Source: Embleya scabrispora DSM 41855
GTDB lineage: Bacteria; Actinomycetota; Actinomycetes; Streptomycetales; Streptomycetaceae
Reading direction: 5' to 3'
Assembly: GCF_000372745.1 (NCBI RefSeq)
Contig: NZ_KB889667.1
Span: 62,001 to 126,000, forward strand
DNA length: 64,000 nt
In this document: positions 45,143 to 54,059 of the stretch, in pieces
Layout of the letters: each line of letters opens with the position of its first letter
Position numbering within the stretch: position 1 is the first letter of the stretch
Translations under genes and position numbers: made by a program
Notes under the pieces: model-generated
Told to the model about the DNA's origin: nothing
The model's input: the letters and a program-made list of their open reading frames with translations, nothing else
Database searches by the model: none

Positions 45143-46044
45143 CCGAGCCGCTCCCAGAGGTCGGCGGGGATGTCGAAGGCGGCCATCGCCACGGCGTCCG
45201 ATACCTCGGCGGGAGTGCGCGCGCCGATCAGGACGGTGTCGACGGCGCGGTGAGCGGCCGCGAATTGCAACGCGGCGGCCCGCAAGGGGACTCCGCGCGC
45301 GGCGCACGCATCCCGCAGCCGCAGCGCGTGGGCGAGGATGTCGGCGTCGGCGGGCGCGTAGTCGAAGCGGGCGCCCGGGCGCGGGTCGGCGAGCAGGCCG
45401 CTGTTGTACACGCCGCCGGCCAGCACCGAGACCCCGAGCTCGGCGCAGTGGTCGAGCAACGCGCTCCCGCTGCGGTCGAGCAGGGTGTAGCGGCCGGCGA
45501 GCAGCACGCAGTCCACGTCCGTCTCGGTGACGAAGCGATCGAGCATCGCGCACTGGTTCATCCCGGCCCCGACCGCCCCGACGACGCCCTGGTCGCGCAG
45601 TTCCACCAGGGCGGGTACCGCCTCCTCGGACGCCTGCTCCCAGTGCTCGTCGGGGTCGTGCACGAGCGCGATGTCGATCCGGTCGAGCCCGAGCCGGCGC
45701 AGGCTCGCCTCGACGGAGCGCCGCACACCCGCCCGGGAAAAGTCGAGGACCCGACGCCTTCGCGGCGTCCCGAAGAACCCGTCGCCGTACTCGGGCGCGT
45801 CCGGGTCGTCGACCAGCAGCCGGCCCACCTTCGTGGACAGCGTGTATTCGGCCCGCGGCACGCCGCGCAGGAACCTTCCCAGGCGCTCCTCGGAGAGCCC
45901 CGCGCCGTAGTGCGGCGCCGTGTCGAAGCAGCGGATCCCGCTCGCCCAGGCCGCCTCCAGCGTCGCCTGCGCCGCGGCCTCCGTGAGCGGTTCGTACAGA
46001 CCGCCCAGTCCCGCGCAGCCCAGGCCCAGCGCCGCGCCCTTCAC
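45139..46044 (-). CDS. Aldo/keto reductase, L-fucose dehydrogenase candidate
   Basis: A 301-residue (alpha/beta)8 NAD(P)-dependent oxidoreductase. FDTAPHYGAGLSEERLG (Asp and Tyr), STKVGRLL (Lys) and ALVHDPDE (His) give the catalytic tetrad. Family members near this one oxidise L-fucose or D-threo-aldoses at C1. GTG 46044 overlaps the SDR stop as GTGA. Placed between SDR and lactonase, it would perform the first oxidation of L-fucose to its lactone. Confidence 0.85.
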   Translation of the reverse strand: MKGAALGLGCAGLGGLYEPLTEAAAQATLEAAWASGIRCFDTAPHYGAGLSEERLGRFLRGVPRAEYTLSTKVGRLLVDDPDAPEYGDGFFGTPRRRRVLDFSRAGVRRSVEASLRRLGLDRIDIALVHDPDEHWEQASEEAVPALVELRDQGVVGAVGAGMNQCAMLDRFVTETDVDCVLLAGRYTLLDRSGSALLDHCAELGVSVLAGGVYNSGLLADPRPGARFDYAPADADILAHALRLRDACAARGVPLRAAALQFAAAHRAVDTVLIGARTPAEVSDAVAMAAFDIPADLWERLG

Positions 46045-46814
46045 CGTGCCTGCGCCGGGCGCAGTCGCAGCCCCTGCATCCCGCCGTCCACGGCCAGGCT
46101 CGTCCCGGTCGTCGACGCGGCCAGCGGGCTCGCGAGCGAGGAGATCGCGAACGCGACCTCGTCGGCGGTGACCAGGCGGCCCATCGGCTGCCGGGCGTTC
46201 AGCGCGACCCGCTCCGCGTCCGCGTCCGCGGCGGTATCCAGCAATCGGCCCACCCACGGGGTGTCGGCGGTACCCGGGTTGACGCAGTTGACTCGGATGC
46301 CCTCCCGAACGTGGTCCGCCGCCATCGCCAGCGTCAGCGACTGCACAGCGCCCTTGGACGCCGAGTACAGCGCGCGCTGGGGCAGTCCCGCGGTCGCGGC
46401 GATCGAGCACGTGTTGACGATCGCCGCGTGCCGCGAGGCGCGCAGATGCGGCAACGCCGCCCGCGAGACCCGCACGATCCCGATCACGTTCACATCGAAT
46501 ACCCGGTGCCACTCGGCATCGTCGTTGTCCGCGACGGTCCCGGCGGCGCCGATCCCCGCGTTGTTGACCAGGACGTCGATCCCACCGAGCAGCGCGGCCG
46601 CGCCGCGCACGGCCTCGACGACCGAGGCGTCGTCGGTCACATCCGCGGCGAACACCGACAGGTCGCCGTCGCCGGCCAACGGCGACACGTCCCGATCCAA
46701 CACCGCCACCCGCGCACCGCGCGCGACCAGCATGCGCGCGGTCGCCAACCCGATCCCGGCCGCCCCGCCGGTCACCACCGCGGCCAGCCCGGCGAAGTCC
46801 CGCTCCCCGATCAC
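46041..46814 (-). CDS. Short-chain dehydrogenase, 2-keto-3-deoxy-L-fuconate dehydrogenase candidate
   Basis: A 257-residue Rossmann-fold SDR. VVTGGAAGIGLATA (cofactor), DVLVNNAGIG and the catalytic NTCSIAATAGLPQRALYSASK (Ser, Tyr, Lys) are visible, ending in the usual VDGG motif. It starts with GTG 46814, where GGGAGG lies 8 bases upstream; longer versions have no site. In the fucose pathway this step oxidises 2-keto-3-deoxy-L-fuconate to the diketo acid cleaved by the FAH enzyme. It is the first structural gene after the regulator on this strand. Confidence 0.86.
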   Translation of the reverse strand: MIGERDFAGLAAVVTGGAAGIGLATARMLVARGARVAVLDRDVSPLAGDGDLSVFAADVTDDASVVEAVRGAAALLGGIDVLVNNAGIGAAGTVADNDDAEWHRVFDVNVIGIVRVSRAALPHLRASRHAAIVNTCSIAATAGLPQRALYSASKGAVQSLTLAMAADHVREGIRVNCVNPGTADTPWVGRLLDTAADADAERVALNARQPMGRLVTADEVAFAISSLASPLAASTTGTSLAVDGGMQGLRLRPAQAR

Positions 46815-46974
46815 GAGTTCCTCCCGACGGGACCCGAAGGCAACACCTTCATGAGCGAACCCCTTTTTCTCTCGACCCTGTTCACACAACGGACGACATC
46901 TCGGGAACCGGCCCTCGGGCCCTCATCTCACCGAACCTCGCTTCACTCCACGCCACGCCACCCTGCCCGCCCAC

Positions 46975-47652
46975 TCACGCCTCCTCGTCTTCCGCCGCGA
47001 CGAGCCCGGGCAGCAGGCGCTCCTGCGCCCGATGCAGATGCGTGCGCATCGCGGCCGCCGCGACGTCGGGATCCGCGTCCCGGATGGCGTCGAGCACGCG
47101 TTCGTGTTCCCGACAGGTCGCGTCGGGGACCCCGACCGGGAAGTACAGCCGGTACAGATGCGTGTGCGACCGGAAGCGGCGCAGCGTGTCGGCCATCAGC
47201 GAGTTGCCGCCGGAGCTCGCGATCACGTCGTGGAAGAGCGCGTCGTGGTGGAGGAATCGGCGCATGGTCTCGCGACTGTTGTCGCCGTGCGCGGCACGCA
47301 TCCGGGTCAGGCTGTCGGTGAGCGCCCGCAGGCCCTCCTCGCCGACCCGCACGGCGGCCCTGGCCGCCGCCGCCGGCTCCAACAGCAGCCTCATCTCGAA
47401 CAGTTCCTCGAACGTCCTGCCACTCATCAGCGGCGCGGCCGAGTATCCGGCGAGGGCCCGTTTGACCACCAGGCCGTCGGCCTCCAAGCGGGCCAACGCC
47501 TCCCGCACCGGGGTGGGGGACACGTCGAGGGCCTGAGCCAACGTGTTGATGTTGAGCTTGGCTCCGGGCTCGATCTCGTGATCCACCAGCCGTTGTGCGA
47601 TCGCCTCGCACACGGTGTCCGCGAGCATCTGTCGAGGCTGCGCCTCTGTCAT
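46975..47652 (-). CDS. GntR-family regulator, FadR/FCD subfamily
   Basis: A 225-residue repressor-type regulator. The winged helix lies at residues about 10-75 (LNINTLAQALDVSPTPVREAL, then LEADGLVV). The all-helical FCD effector domain has FHDV, SHTHL and HER, residues that usually hold a metal ion and bind a sugar acid. ATG 47652 follows GGAGGAG. It lies between the minus-strand catabolic operon and the plus-strand uptake operon and should control both. Confidence 0.9.
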   Translation of the reverse strand: MTEAQPRQMLADTVCEAIAQRLVDHEIEPGAKLNINTLAQALDVSPTPVREALARLEADGLVVKRALAGYSAAPLMSGRTFEELFEMRLLLEPAAAARAAVRVGEEGLRALTDSLTRMRAAHGDNSRETMRRFLHHDALFHDVIASSGGNSLMADTLRRFRSHTHLYRLYFPVGVPDATCREHERVLDAIRDADPDVAAAAMRTHLHRAQERLLPGLVAAEDEEA

Positions 47653-47995
47653 CGCTTCTCCTCCTCGACGCAGACACGCCGGCGCGCTGCTTCGGTGACG
47701 ACATCCGCAGATCCAAGCATGTCGTACGACCCCCATGGCTCATTAATATACGATCTGCATCCCCCGTGGCTACAGATACACGATGTTACCGAGAGTCGGA
47801 TCGACGCCGATCAAAGCTCGACTCCCGACCATGACCAGCGACTTTCCGCCACATGGCAACATTTGACCGCGATTACGGCGCGCCTTCCAGTGCCATGCGG
47901 CCGAAATCATTCGCCGCGCTCGCAAGCCTTGACCCCGCCGAGATCCACGAGCATGCTTCTCGAAAATATAGTATCCGGCTCCGGAGGTTGGTCCT
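47653..47995. promoter_or_regulatory. Divergent control region of the sugar locus
   Basis: An AT-richer 343-base region between the regulator and the binding-protein gene. It contains a perfect 10-bp palindrome GTCGTACGAC at 47721-47730 and the related CGATCTG/CAGATACACGA pieces at 47750-47785, possible FadR-type operators. No gene is seen. The operator assignment is inference. Confidence 0.4.
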
Positions 47996-49066
47996 GTGAA
48001 ACGATCGCCCGTCAGAAACGCCCTGTTCTGCGCCGCCGTGTCGCTGTCGTTGGCGGCGGCCCTGACCGGGTGCAGCACCAAGGGCGGCACCGGTGCCGCC
48101 AGCGACAAGGAGGCGGCGGACAAGATTCCGCTCTCGGCCGTCAAGGTGGCCCTCGTCCCCGGCGGCGCACACCCGTACTTCCAGCTCTGGAAGACAACCG
48201 GAGCCAAGGCCAAGGCCGACTTCGGGCTCGGCGACGTGACCTACGACGAGACCGCCGAATGGAACCAGGCGAAGCAGAACAGCCTGTTGACCTCGCTCGC
48301 GGCGCGCGGCCACAACGCGTTCGGCGTCTTCGGCGTGTCACCGACCGACGTCAACAGCACCTTCGCCGACCTCAAGTCCAAGGGATTCGCGGTCGCGTCG
48401 CTGGGATCGTGTCCCGCCGGCGGCACGCTCAAGGCCGACTTCTGCCTGTCCACCGACGTCGAGCAGGCCGCGTACAAGGCCACCCAGGCGGACATCCAGG
48501 CCATGGGCGGGCGCGGCAACCTGGTCCACCTCACGGGCAACAACGTCGACTCCAACACCCAGCGGCGGATGGCGGGGGTCAAGAAGGCGGTCGCCGAGAC
48601 CAACGGCCAGGTCACCCTGCTGACCACGGTGACCGACATCGACACCGACCTGCAGACCGCGCAGAAGGCGGTCTCCGACCTGCTGACCGCACACGGTTCA
48701 CAGATCAACGGGCTCGTCGCCACGGCCTACAACCCGGCCGTGGCCGCGGCCGCCGCGATCAAGCAGGGCAACCTGCCGATCAAGGTGGTGGCCATCGACG
48801 ACGACCCGAAGATCCTGGCCGGCATCTCCGACGGCTCGGTGTTCGCGACCGTCGCGCAGAACCCGGCCGGCCAGGCATACGTCGGATCGTGGGCGCTGAG
48901 CCGCCTGCAGAGCGGGCAATGCACCGTGCGCGCTCCCGGCGCAGTGGTCGACTCCGGCTCCTTCGTGGTCACCCGGGACAACGTCGGAACCTACGACGTC
49001 GAGCGGCAGACCAAGACGGACCGGCTGATGAACGACTTCAAGACCTCGGTCCTGTCCTGCCCCTGA
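47996..49066 (+). CDS. Sugar ABC transporter substrate-binding lipoprotein
   Basis: A 356-residue periplasmic-binding-protein-like lipoprotein of the ribose/rhamnose class (Peripla_BP_4). The signal peptide ends in lipobox LTGCS with Cys near residue 26. VALVPGGAHPYFQLWKTTG, YDETAEWNQAKQ and VVAIDDDPKILAGI match the fold. GTG 47996 follows GGAGG at 9 bases. With the catabolic genes alongside, it most likely binds L-fucose or a related 6-deoxyhexose. Confidence 0.88.
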   Translation: MKRSPVRNALFCAAVSLSLAAALTGCSTKGGTGAASDKEAADKIPLSAVKVALVPGGAHPYFQLWKTTGAKAKADFGLGDVTYDETAEWNQAKQNSLLTSLAARGHNAFGVFGVSPTDVNSTFADLKSKGFAVASLGSCPAGGTLKADFCLSTDVEQAAYKATQADIQAMGGRGNLVHLTGNNVDSNTQRRMAGVKKAVAETNGQVTLLTTVTDIDTDLQTAQKAVSDLLTAHGSQINGLVATAYNPAVAAAAAIKQGNLPIKVVAIDDDPKILAGISDGSVFATVAQNPAGQAYVGSWALSRLQSGQCTVRAPGAVVDSGSFVVTRDNVGTYDVERQTKTDRLMNDFKTSVLSCP

Positions 49067-49142
49067 GTCATCCCGCCATCCCGCCATCCCGCCTCACCCG
49101 CACGCACACCGGCACCCACGCCCACGACCCCGGGAGACACGC

Positions 49143-50231
49143 ATGACCAGGATCATCAAGGCGAGCGCCTTCATGATCGACGTGGAGGTGGAAACCAAGC
49201 GCACCGACGCGGTGCAGGCATTCGTGAAGCAGGAGACCGTCTTCGTCGAGTTGACCACCGACGACGGGAACACCGGCACCGGCTACTCGTACACGATCGG
49301 CACCGGCGGAACCTCCGTGCTCGCGATGCTGCGCGACCACCTCCTGCCCCGGCTCGCCGGCCGCGACGCCCGAGAGATCGAACGGGTGTGGCACGATCTG
49401 TTCGCGGCGACCCGGGCGACCACCGTCGGCGCGATCACGTCCCTTGCCTTGGCCGCGGTGGACACCGCGCTGTGGGATTTGCGCTGCCTGCGAGCCGACG
49501 AGCCGCTGTGGCGGATGGCCGGCGGCTTTCGCCCCGAGGTGCCGCTGTACGACACCGAGGGCGGCTGGCTGCACCTGAGCACCGACGAACTCGTCGCCGG
49601 GGCCCTGGCCTCCCAGGCCGCCGGCTGGCAGGGCGTCAAGCTCAAGGTGGGCAAACCCAGGATCGAGCAGGACGTCGAACGCCTGGGCGCGGTACGCGCG
49701 GCCGTCGGGCACGGCCTGGACATCATGGTCGACGCCAACCAGTCGATGACCGCGGCCGAGGCCCGCCGCCGCGCCGCCGCGCTCGAAGGGCTGGGCATCG
49801 CCTGGTTCGAGGAGCCGCTTCCGGCCGACGACGTCCAGGGCCACGTCGCGCTCGCCCGCTCGACGTCGATTCCGATCGCCGTGGGCGAATCCCTTTACTC
49901 CCCGGGCCAGTTCCGCGACTTTCTCGCCCGCGGCGCGGCGTCGATCGTGCAGGTCGACGTCGCCCGGGTCGGCGGGATCACCCCTTGGCTCAAGGTCGCC
50001 CACCTCGCCGAGACGTTCAACGTCGAGGTATGCCCGCACTTCCTGATGGAACTGCACGTCAGTCTCACCGCCGCCGTACCCAACGGACGCTACGTCGAAC
50101 ACATCCCACAACTGCGCGCGATCACCCACGACGAGATGCGGGTCCGCGACGGGCACGCCGTCGCACCCGATGCCGCGGGCCTGGGCATCGCGTGGAACCT
50201 CGACGCGATCGACGACAGGAGGACGACATGA
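49143..50231 (+). CDS. Enolase-superfamily sugar-acid dehydratase (mandelate racemase type)
   Basis: A 362-residue MR/MLE enzyme. VKLKVG (K-x-K, about residue 162), MVDANQS (Asp), WFEEPLP (Glu), VGESLY (Glu) and CPHFLMELH (His) make up the expected metal and catalytic set. It fits L-fuconate dehydratase, giving 2-keto-3-deoxy-L-fuconate, although it is shorter than the classical enzyme; another 6-deoxysugar acid is possible. Its stop overlaps the permease start (ATGA). Confidence 0.83.
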   Translation: MTRIIKASAFMIDVEVETKRTDAVQAFVKQETVFVELTTDDGNTGTGYSYTIGTGGTSVLAMLRDHLLPRLAGRDAREIERVWHDLFAATRATTVGAITSLALAAVDTALWDLRCLRADEPLWRMAGGFRPEVPLYDTEGGWLHLSTDELVAGALASQAAGWQGVKLKVGKPRIEQDVERLGAVRAAVGHGLDIMVDANQSMTAAEARRRAAALEGLGIAWFEEPLPADDVQGHVALARSTSIPIAVGESLYSPGQFRDFLARGAASIVQVDVARVGGITPWLKVAHLAETFNVEVCPHFLMELHVSLTAAVPNGRYVEHIPQLRAITHDEMRVRDGHAVAPDAAGLGIAWNLDAIDDRRTT

Positions 50232-51328
50232 CCGGGCACACCCCGGCACCCGACGACGCGGACGTCGGGCGGCCGCGGACGGCTACCGACTCCGCGCCGG
50301 CGGTCCCCCGATGGGCCGGCCGCTGGTCGGCCGGCACTGCCCAACGCCTGGGTCTGGTCCTGGTCGGCGCGGCCCTGGTGGTGCTCTTCGGCTCCGCCCG
50401 CGCGTCCTTCTACGACCAGCAACTGACCGTCTTCCCACTGCTGCGCGACATCGCCGTCTTCACCGTGGTGGGACTGTCCCAACTGGCCACGATGTCGATC
50501 GGCCACATGAATCTGGCCGTCGGCCGGATGGCCGCGTTCTCCGCGATGTTCATGGGGATCGCGTACCAGCAGTGGCACCTGCCGCTGTACGCCGGACTGG
50601 CGGTCGGGCTCCTCGCCGGTGCCGCCATCGGCGCGCTCACCGGTTGGATCATCAGCGCCACCGGCGTCAACTCGTTCGTGGTCACGCTCGCGATGGACTT
50701 CGCCCTGCTCGGCCTGGTGTCGCTGACGTACTCGCAACTGACCACCGTGGCCGCCTTCACCGCCAAGCCCGCCGGCATGGACGAACTACGCGGCTACTCG
50801 ATGGCCGACGTGTGCGTGGGCAACGTCTGCGGCTCGCCCGCGATCCCCCAGATCCTGCTGTTCACGATCGTGGCGATGCTGCTCGTCGGCTACCTGTACT
50901 CGCGCACCCGGACCGGTCGCGAACTGCTCCTGGTCGGTTCCAACAGCACCGCGGCCCGGCTCTCCGGCGTCCCCGTCACGCGTCGGGTGATCGGCGCCCA
51001 CGCCCTGTCGGGGATGCTGGCGGGCCTCGCGGGCTTCATGCTCGCGGTCACCAGCGGCTCGTTCACCGCGGGCATCGGCTCGGAGTTCATGATCCCCTCC
51101 TTCCTGGGCCCGGTCCTGGGCGGCACCCTGCTCACCGGCGGCGCCGTGTCGGTCGTGGGCACCCTGCTCGGCACGTCGCTCGTACAGGTGATCCGACAGG
51201 GCCTGACCACCTTGGGCACGGGTCTGGAGAACCTCAACATCTACCTCGGCGTGATCCTGCTCCTCGCGCTGTCCACCGACCGGATCAGGTCGGTCGTCTC
51301 GGCCCGACGGGCGGTGGCCCACCCATGA
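50228..51328 (+). CDS. Sugar ABC transporter permease 1 (RbsC type)
   Basis: A 366-residue BPD_transp_2-family membrane protein with about eight to ten helices. VVGLSQLATMSIGHMNLAVGRMA and LSGMLAGLAGFMLAVTSG are typical of RbsC/XylH permeases. The first 35 residues are polar and Pro/Asp-rich, and cytoplasmic. The ATG overlaps the dehydratase stop. Confidence 0.9.
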   Translation: MTGHTPAPDDADVGRPRTATDSAPAVPRWAGRWSAGTAQRLGLVLVGAALVVLFGSARASFYDQQLTVFPLLRDIAVFTVVGLSQLATMSIGHMNLAVGRMAAFSAMFMGIAYQQWHLPLYAGLAVGLLAGAAIGALTGWIISATGVNSFVVTLAMDFALLGLVSLTYSQLTTVAAFTAKPAGMDELRGYSMADVCVGNVCGSPAIPQILLFTIVAMLLVGYLYSRTRTGRELLLVGSNSTAARLSGVPVTRRVIGAHALSGMLAGLAGFMLAVTSGSFTAGIGSEFMIPSFLGPVLGGTLLTGGAVSVVGTLLGTSLVQVIRQGLTTLGTGLENLNIYLGVILLLALSTDRIRSVVSARRAVAHP

Positions 51329-52410
51329 GCACCGCGCACACGATCCCCGCCGCCTACCGCGCGACGCTGGGACGGTTCACCCGCTCCACCGAGATGACCC
51401 TGTTCGCGGTCGGCACCATCGGATTCACGATCCTGGCGGCGAGTTCGCACGGCAGCCTGCTCCGCGGCAACGCGGTCCACGGCATCCTGATCTACCTCAC
51501 CGTCCCGATCCTGATCGGCCTGGCCCAACTCGTGGTACTCGCGGTCGGACAGATGAACCTGTCCGTCGGCACGCTCGGCGGATTCCTGGCCGTCCTGATC
51601 GCGGTACTGATGGCCGATCACGGTGTTCCCGCCCCGATCGCGATTGCGATCGTCCTGGTCGCGGGGCCGGCGATCGGCGCGGTCAACGGCTTGCTCGTAG
51701 TGGCCTCGCGGATCAACGGGTTCATCGTCACGCTCGCCACCATGACGATCCTGGGCGGCCTCCAGTACCGGCTCGCCGGCACCCGCACGATCGATCCGGG
51801 CTCGTCGAGCCTGGCCCGACTCGGCGACCGGTCCGTGTTCAACATTCCGGTGATCTTCCTGATCGCGCTGGTCCTCGCCGCCGCGCTGGCGTTCTTCCTG
51901 CGACGCGCGACCGCCGGCCGCCGTCTCCTGGCCAGTGGCGGCAACCCCCTGGCCGCGCGGTTGTCGGGCATCTCCAACGATCGCAGCGTGATCGTGGCGC
52001 ACGCGCTGTCGGGGCTGATCGTCGCGGTCGCGGCCATCCTCACCGTCGCCTCCGCACCCGGGGTCAACAAGAGCATCGGCGGGGACTGGCTCCTGCCCAG
52101 CTTCGCCGCGCCCATCATCGGCGGGGCCGCCCTCGCGGGAGGGTCGGTGTCCGTACTCGGCGCCGTGCTCGCGGCGTTCATCGTGCGACTGGTGGACGTG
52201 GCCCGCGCGCAGTATTCGCTGGACCCCAGCTGGGTCAACTTCACCGTGGGCGCCGTGGTGCTGGGCACCGTGCTCGTGGGGCGGATCCGGTCGAGCCGGC
52301 AGGACCGTATCGGGCGGGCGCCCGATCGGGATTCGACCCTGCGGCCGGAACCCCGACCCGACGACCAGGCGAAACCGCTGCCGACCGCCGGCGCGAGGAG
52401 CACATCATGA
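51325..52410 (+). CDS. Sugar ABC transporter permease 2 (RbsC type)
   Basis: A 361-residue second permease of the same family (AQLVVLAVGQMNLSVGTLGG, VNGLLVVASRINGFIVTLA, LSGISNDRSVIVAHALSG). The two different permeases probably form a heterodimer. The last 45 residues are polar. Both ends overlap neighbours as ATGA. Confidence 0.9.
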   Translation: MSTAHTIPAAYRATLGRFTRSTEMTLFAVGTIGFTILAASSHGSLLRGNAVHGILIYLTVPILIGLAQLVVLAVGQMNLSVGTLGGFLAVLIAVLMADHGVPAPIAIAIVLVAGPAIGAVNGLLVVASRINGFIVTLATMTILGGLQYRLAGTRTIDPGSSSLARLGDRSVFNIPVIFLIALVLAAALAFFLRRATAGRRLLASGGNPLAARLSGISNDRSVIVAHALSGLIVAVAAILTVASAPGVNKSIGGDWLLPSFAAPIIGGAALAGGSVSVLGAVLAAFIVRLVDVARAQYSLDPSWVNFTVGAVVLGTVLVGRIRSSRQDRIGRAPDRDSTLRPEPRPDDQAKPLPTAGARSTS

Positions 52411-54059
52411 CCCACCCCGCAGCACACACCGGTCCCACCAAACCCGCCGAACCCGCCGAACCCGCCGAACCCGCCGAGCCGATCCTGTCGGCCGACCGTC
52501 TGGCTAAGTACTTCCCGGGCGTCCGAGCCCTCGACGGCGCGACGCTGCACCTGCGCGCCGGGTCCGTGCACGCCCTGCTCGGCGAGAACGGCGCCGGCAA
52601 GTCCACCCTGATCAAGGTCGTCACCGGCCTGTACCGCCCCGACGGTGGCCGGCTCGCGCTCGACGGCACCCCGATCGACTTCCACTCTCCCCAGGACGCG
52701 GTGCGCGCGGGAATCTCGGTGGTCCACCAGGAACGCAACGTCATCCCCGAGTTCTCCGTCGCCGAGAACATCACCCTGCGGCGGATTCCCTCCCGTCGCG
52801 GACTGGTCGACCGAGACCGGATGCGCGCGCAGGCCCGACGCTGCCTGGACCTGCTCGACCTCGATCTGGATCTCGACACGCGGGTCGGCTCGTTGTCGAC
52901 GGCACAGGTCCAACTGGTGGAGATCGCCAAGGCGTTGTCCACCGACAGCAAGGTACTGCTGTTGGACGAACCGACCTCCGCGCTCACGCTGCGCGAGACG
53001 GACCGGCTTCTGGACATCGTGCGTCGGTTGCGCGACCAGGGCACCGCCGTCCTGCTCGTCAGCCACAAACTCGAAGAAGTGTTCGCGGTCTGTGACACGG
53101 TCACCGTGCTGCGCGACGGCGTCTCGGTCCTGGAGGGCGAGCCGATCGCCGCGTACAGCCGGGAAGACATCGTCGGCGTCATGGTCGGACGCGCCCACAC
53201 CGCACGCGAGTTCGCGCCCCGCACGGTGGATCCACACGGTCCGCCCATGCTCGAACTGGACGCGCTGTCGACGGCCTCGGGGCATTGTGACGTCTCGCTC
53301 GACGTGCGGCGCGGGGAGATCGTCGGCCTGTACGGGCTCGTCGGCGCGGGCCGCACCGAACTCGCCAAGGCGCTGATGGGCCTGGACCGGGTCGTCGGCG
53401 GCACCATCCGCGTCCGCGGCGAGGACGTCCGCATCCGCAACGTCGGCCAGGCGCTGAACACCCACCGCATCGGCTACGTCCCGGAGAACCGCAAGGAGGA
53501 GGGCCTCTTCCTCGACCAACCGCTCACGATGAACATCGCGGTGACCGTGTGGTCGCGGATCCGACGCTCCCTCGGGTACATCCCCGCCCGCCGCGAACGC
53601 GAACTCGCGGCCGAGTACACCGAGAGGCTCGGCATCCGGGTGTCGGGCCCGAGCCAACTCGTCGGCCAACTCTCCGGCGGCAACCAGCAAAAGGTCAGCC
53701 TCGCGAAGTGGCTCGCCGCGCGGACCGAGATCCTGATCATCGACGAACCCACGGTCGGCATCGACGTCCGCACCAAGGCCGCCTTCCACCAACTCATCTG
53801 GCAACTGGCCGCCGACGGCCTCGCCATCCTGCTGATCACGAGCGACCTGCCCGAGATGGTCACCCTCGCCGACCGCGTGCTGGTCATGCGCGACCACCGG
53901 ATCACCGGCGAGGTGCCCAACACACACGACTACGCCTCGGTGAGCCAGGCGGTGATCCGCCTCATCCACGGCACCGGGAGCGGGAGCCTCCCGACCGCCG
54001 CACCCGACCCTTCGAACCCGGACCCGGCCTGCGGTTTCGAGCCCTCGAACAGACCCTGA
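52407..54059 (+). CDS. Sugar ABC transporter ATP-binding protein (RbsA type)
   Basis: A 550-residue duplex ATPase. Domain 1 has GENGAGKST, an atypical signature region (SLSTAQVQLVEIAKAL) and VLLLDEPTSAL. Domain 2 keeps GLVGAGRTE as a degenerate Walker A, LSGGNQQKVSLAKWL and ILIIDEPTVGID. The N terminus carries four copies of the tripeptide PAE (12-bp DNA repeat near 52437). It powers uptake of the sugar and ends the operon. Confidence 0.92.
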   Translation: MTHPAAHTGPTKPAEPAEPAEPAEPILSADRLAKYFPGVRALDGATLHLRAGSVHALLGENGAGKSTLIKVVTGLYRPDGGRLALDGTPIDFHSPQDAVRAGISVVHQERNVIPEFSVAENITLRRIPSRRGLVDRDRMRAQARRCLDLLDLDLDLDTRVGSLSTAQVQLVEIAKALSTDSKVLLLDEPTSALTLRETDRLLDIVRRLRDQGTAVLLVSHKLEEVFAVCDTVTVLRDGVSVLEGEPIAAYSREDIVGVMVGRAHTAREFAPRTVDPHGPPMLELDALSTASGHCDVSLDVRRGEIVGLYGLVGAGRTELAKALMGLDRVVGGTIRVRGEDVRIRNVGQALNTHRIGYVPENRKEEGLFLDQPLTMNIAVTVWSRIRRSLGYIPARRERELAAEYTERLGIRVSGPSQLVGQLSGGNQQKVSLAKWLAARTEILIIDEPTVGIDVRTKAAFHQLIWQLAADGLAILLITSDLPEMVTLADRVLVMRDHRITGEVPNTHDYASVSQAVIRLIHGTGSGSLPTAAPDPSNPDPACGFEPSNRP

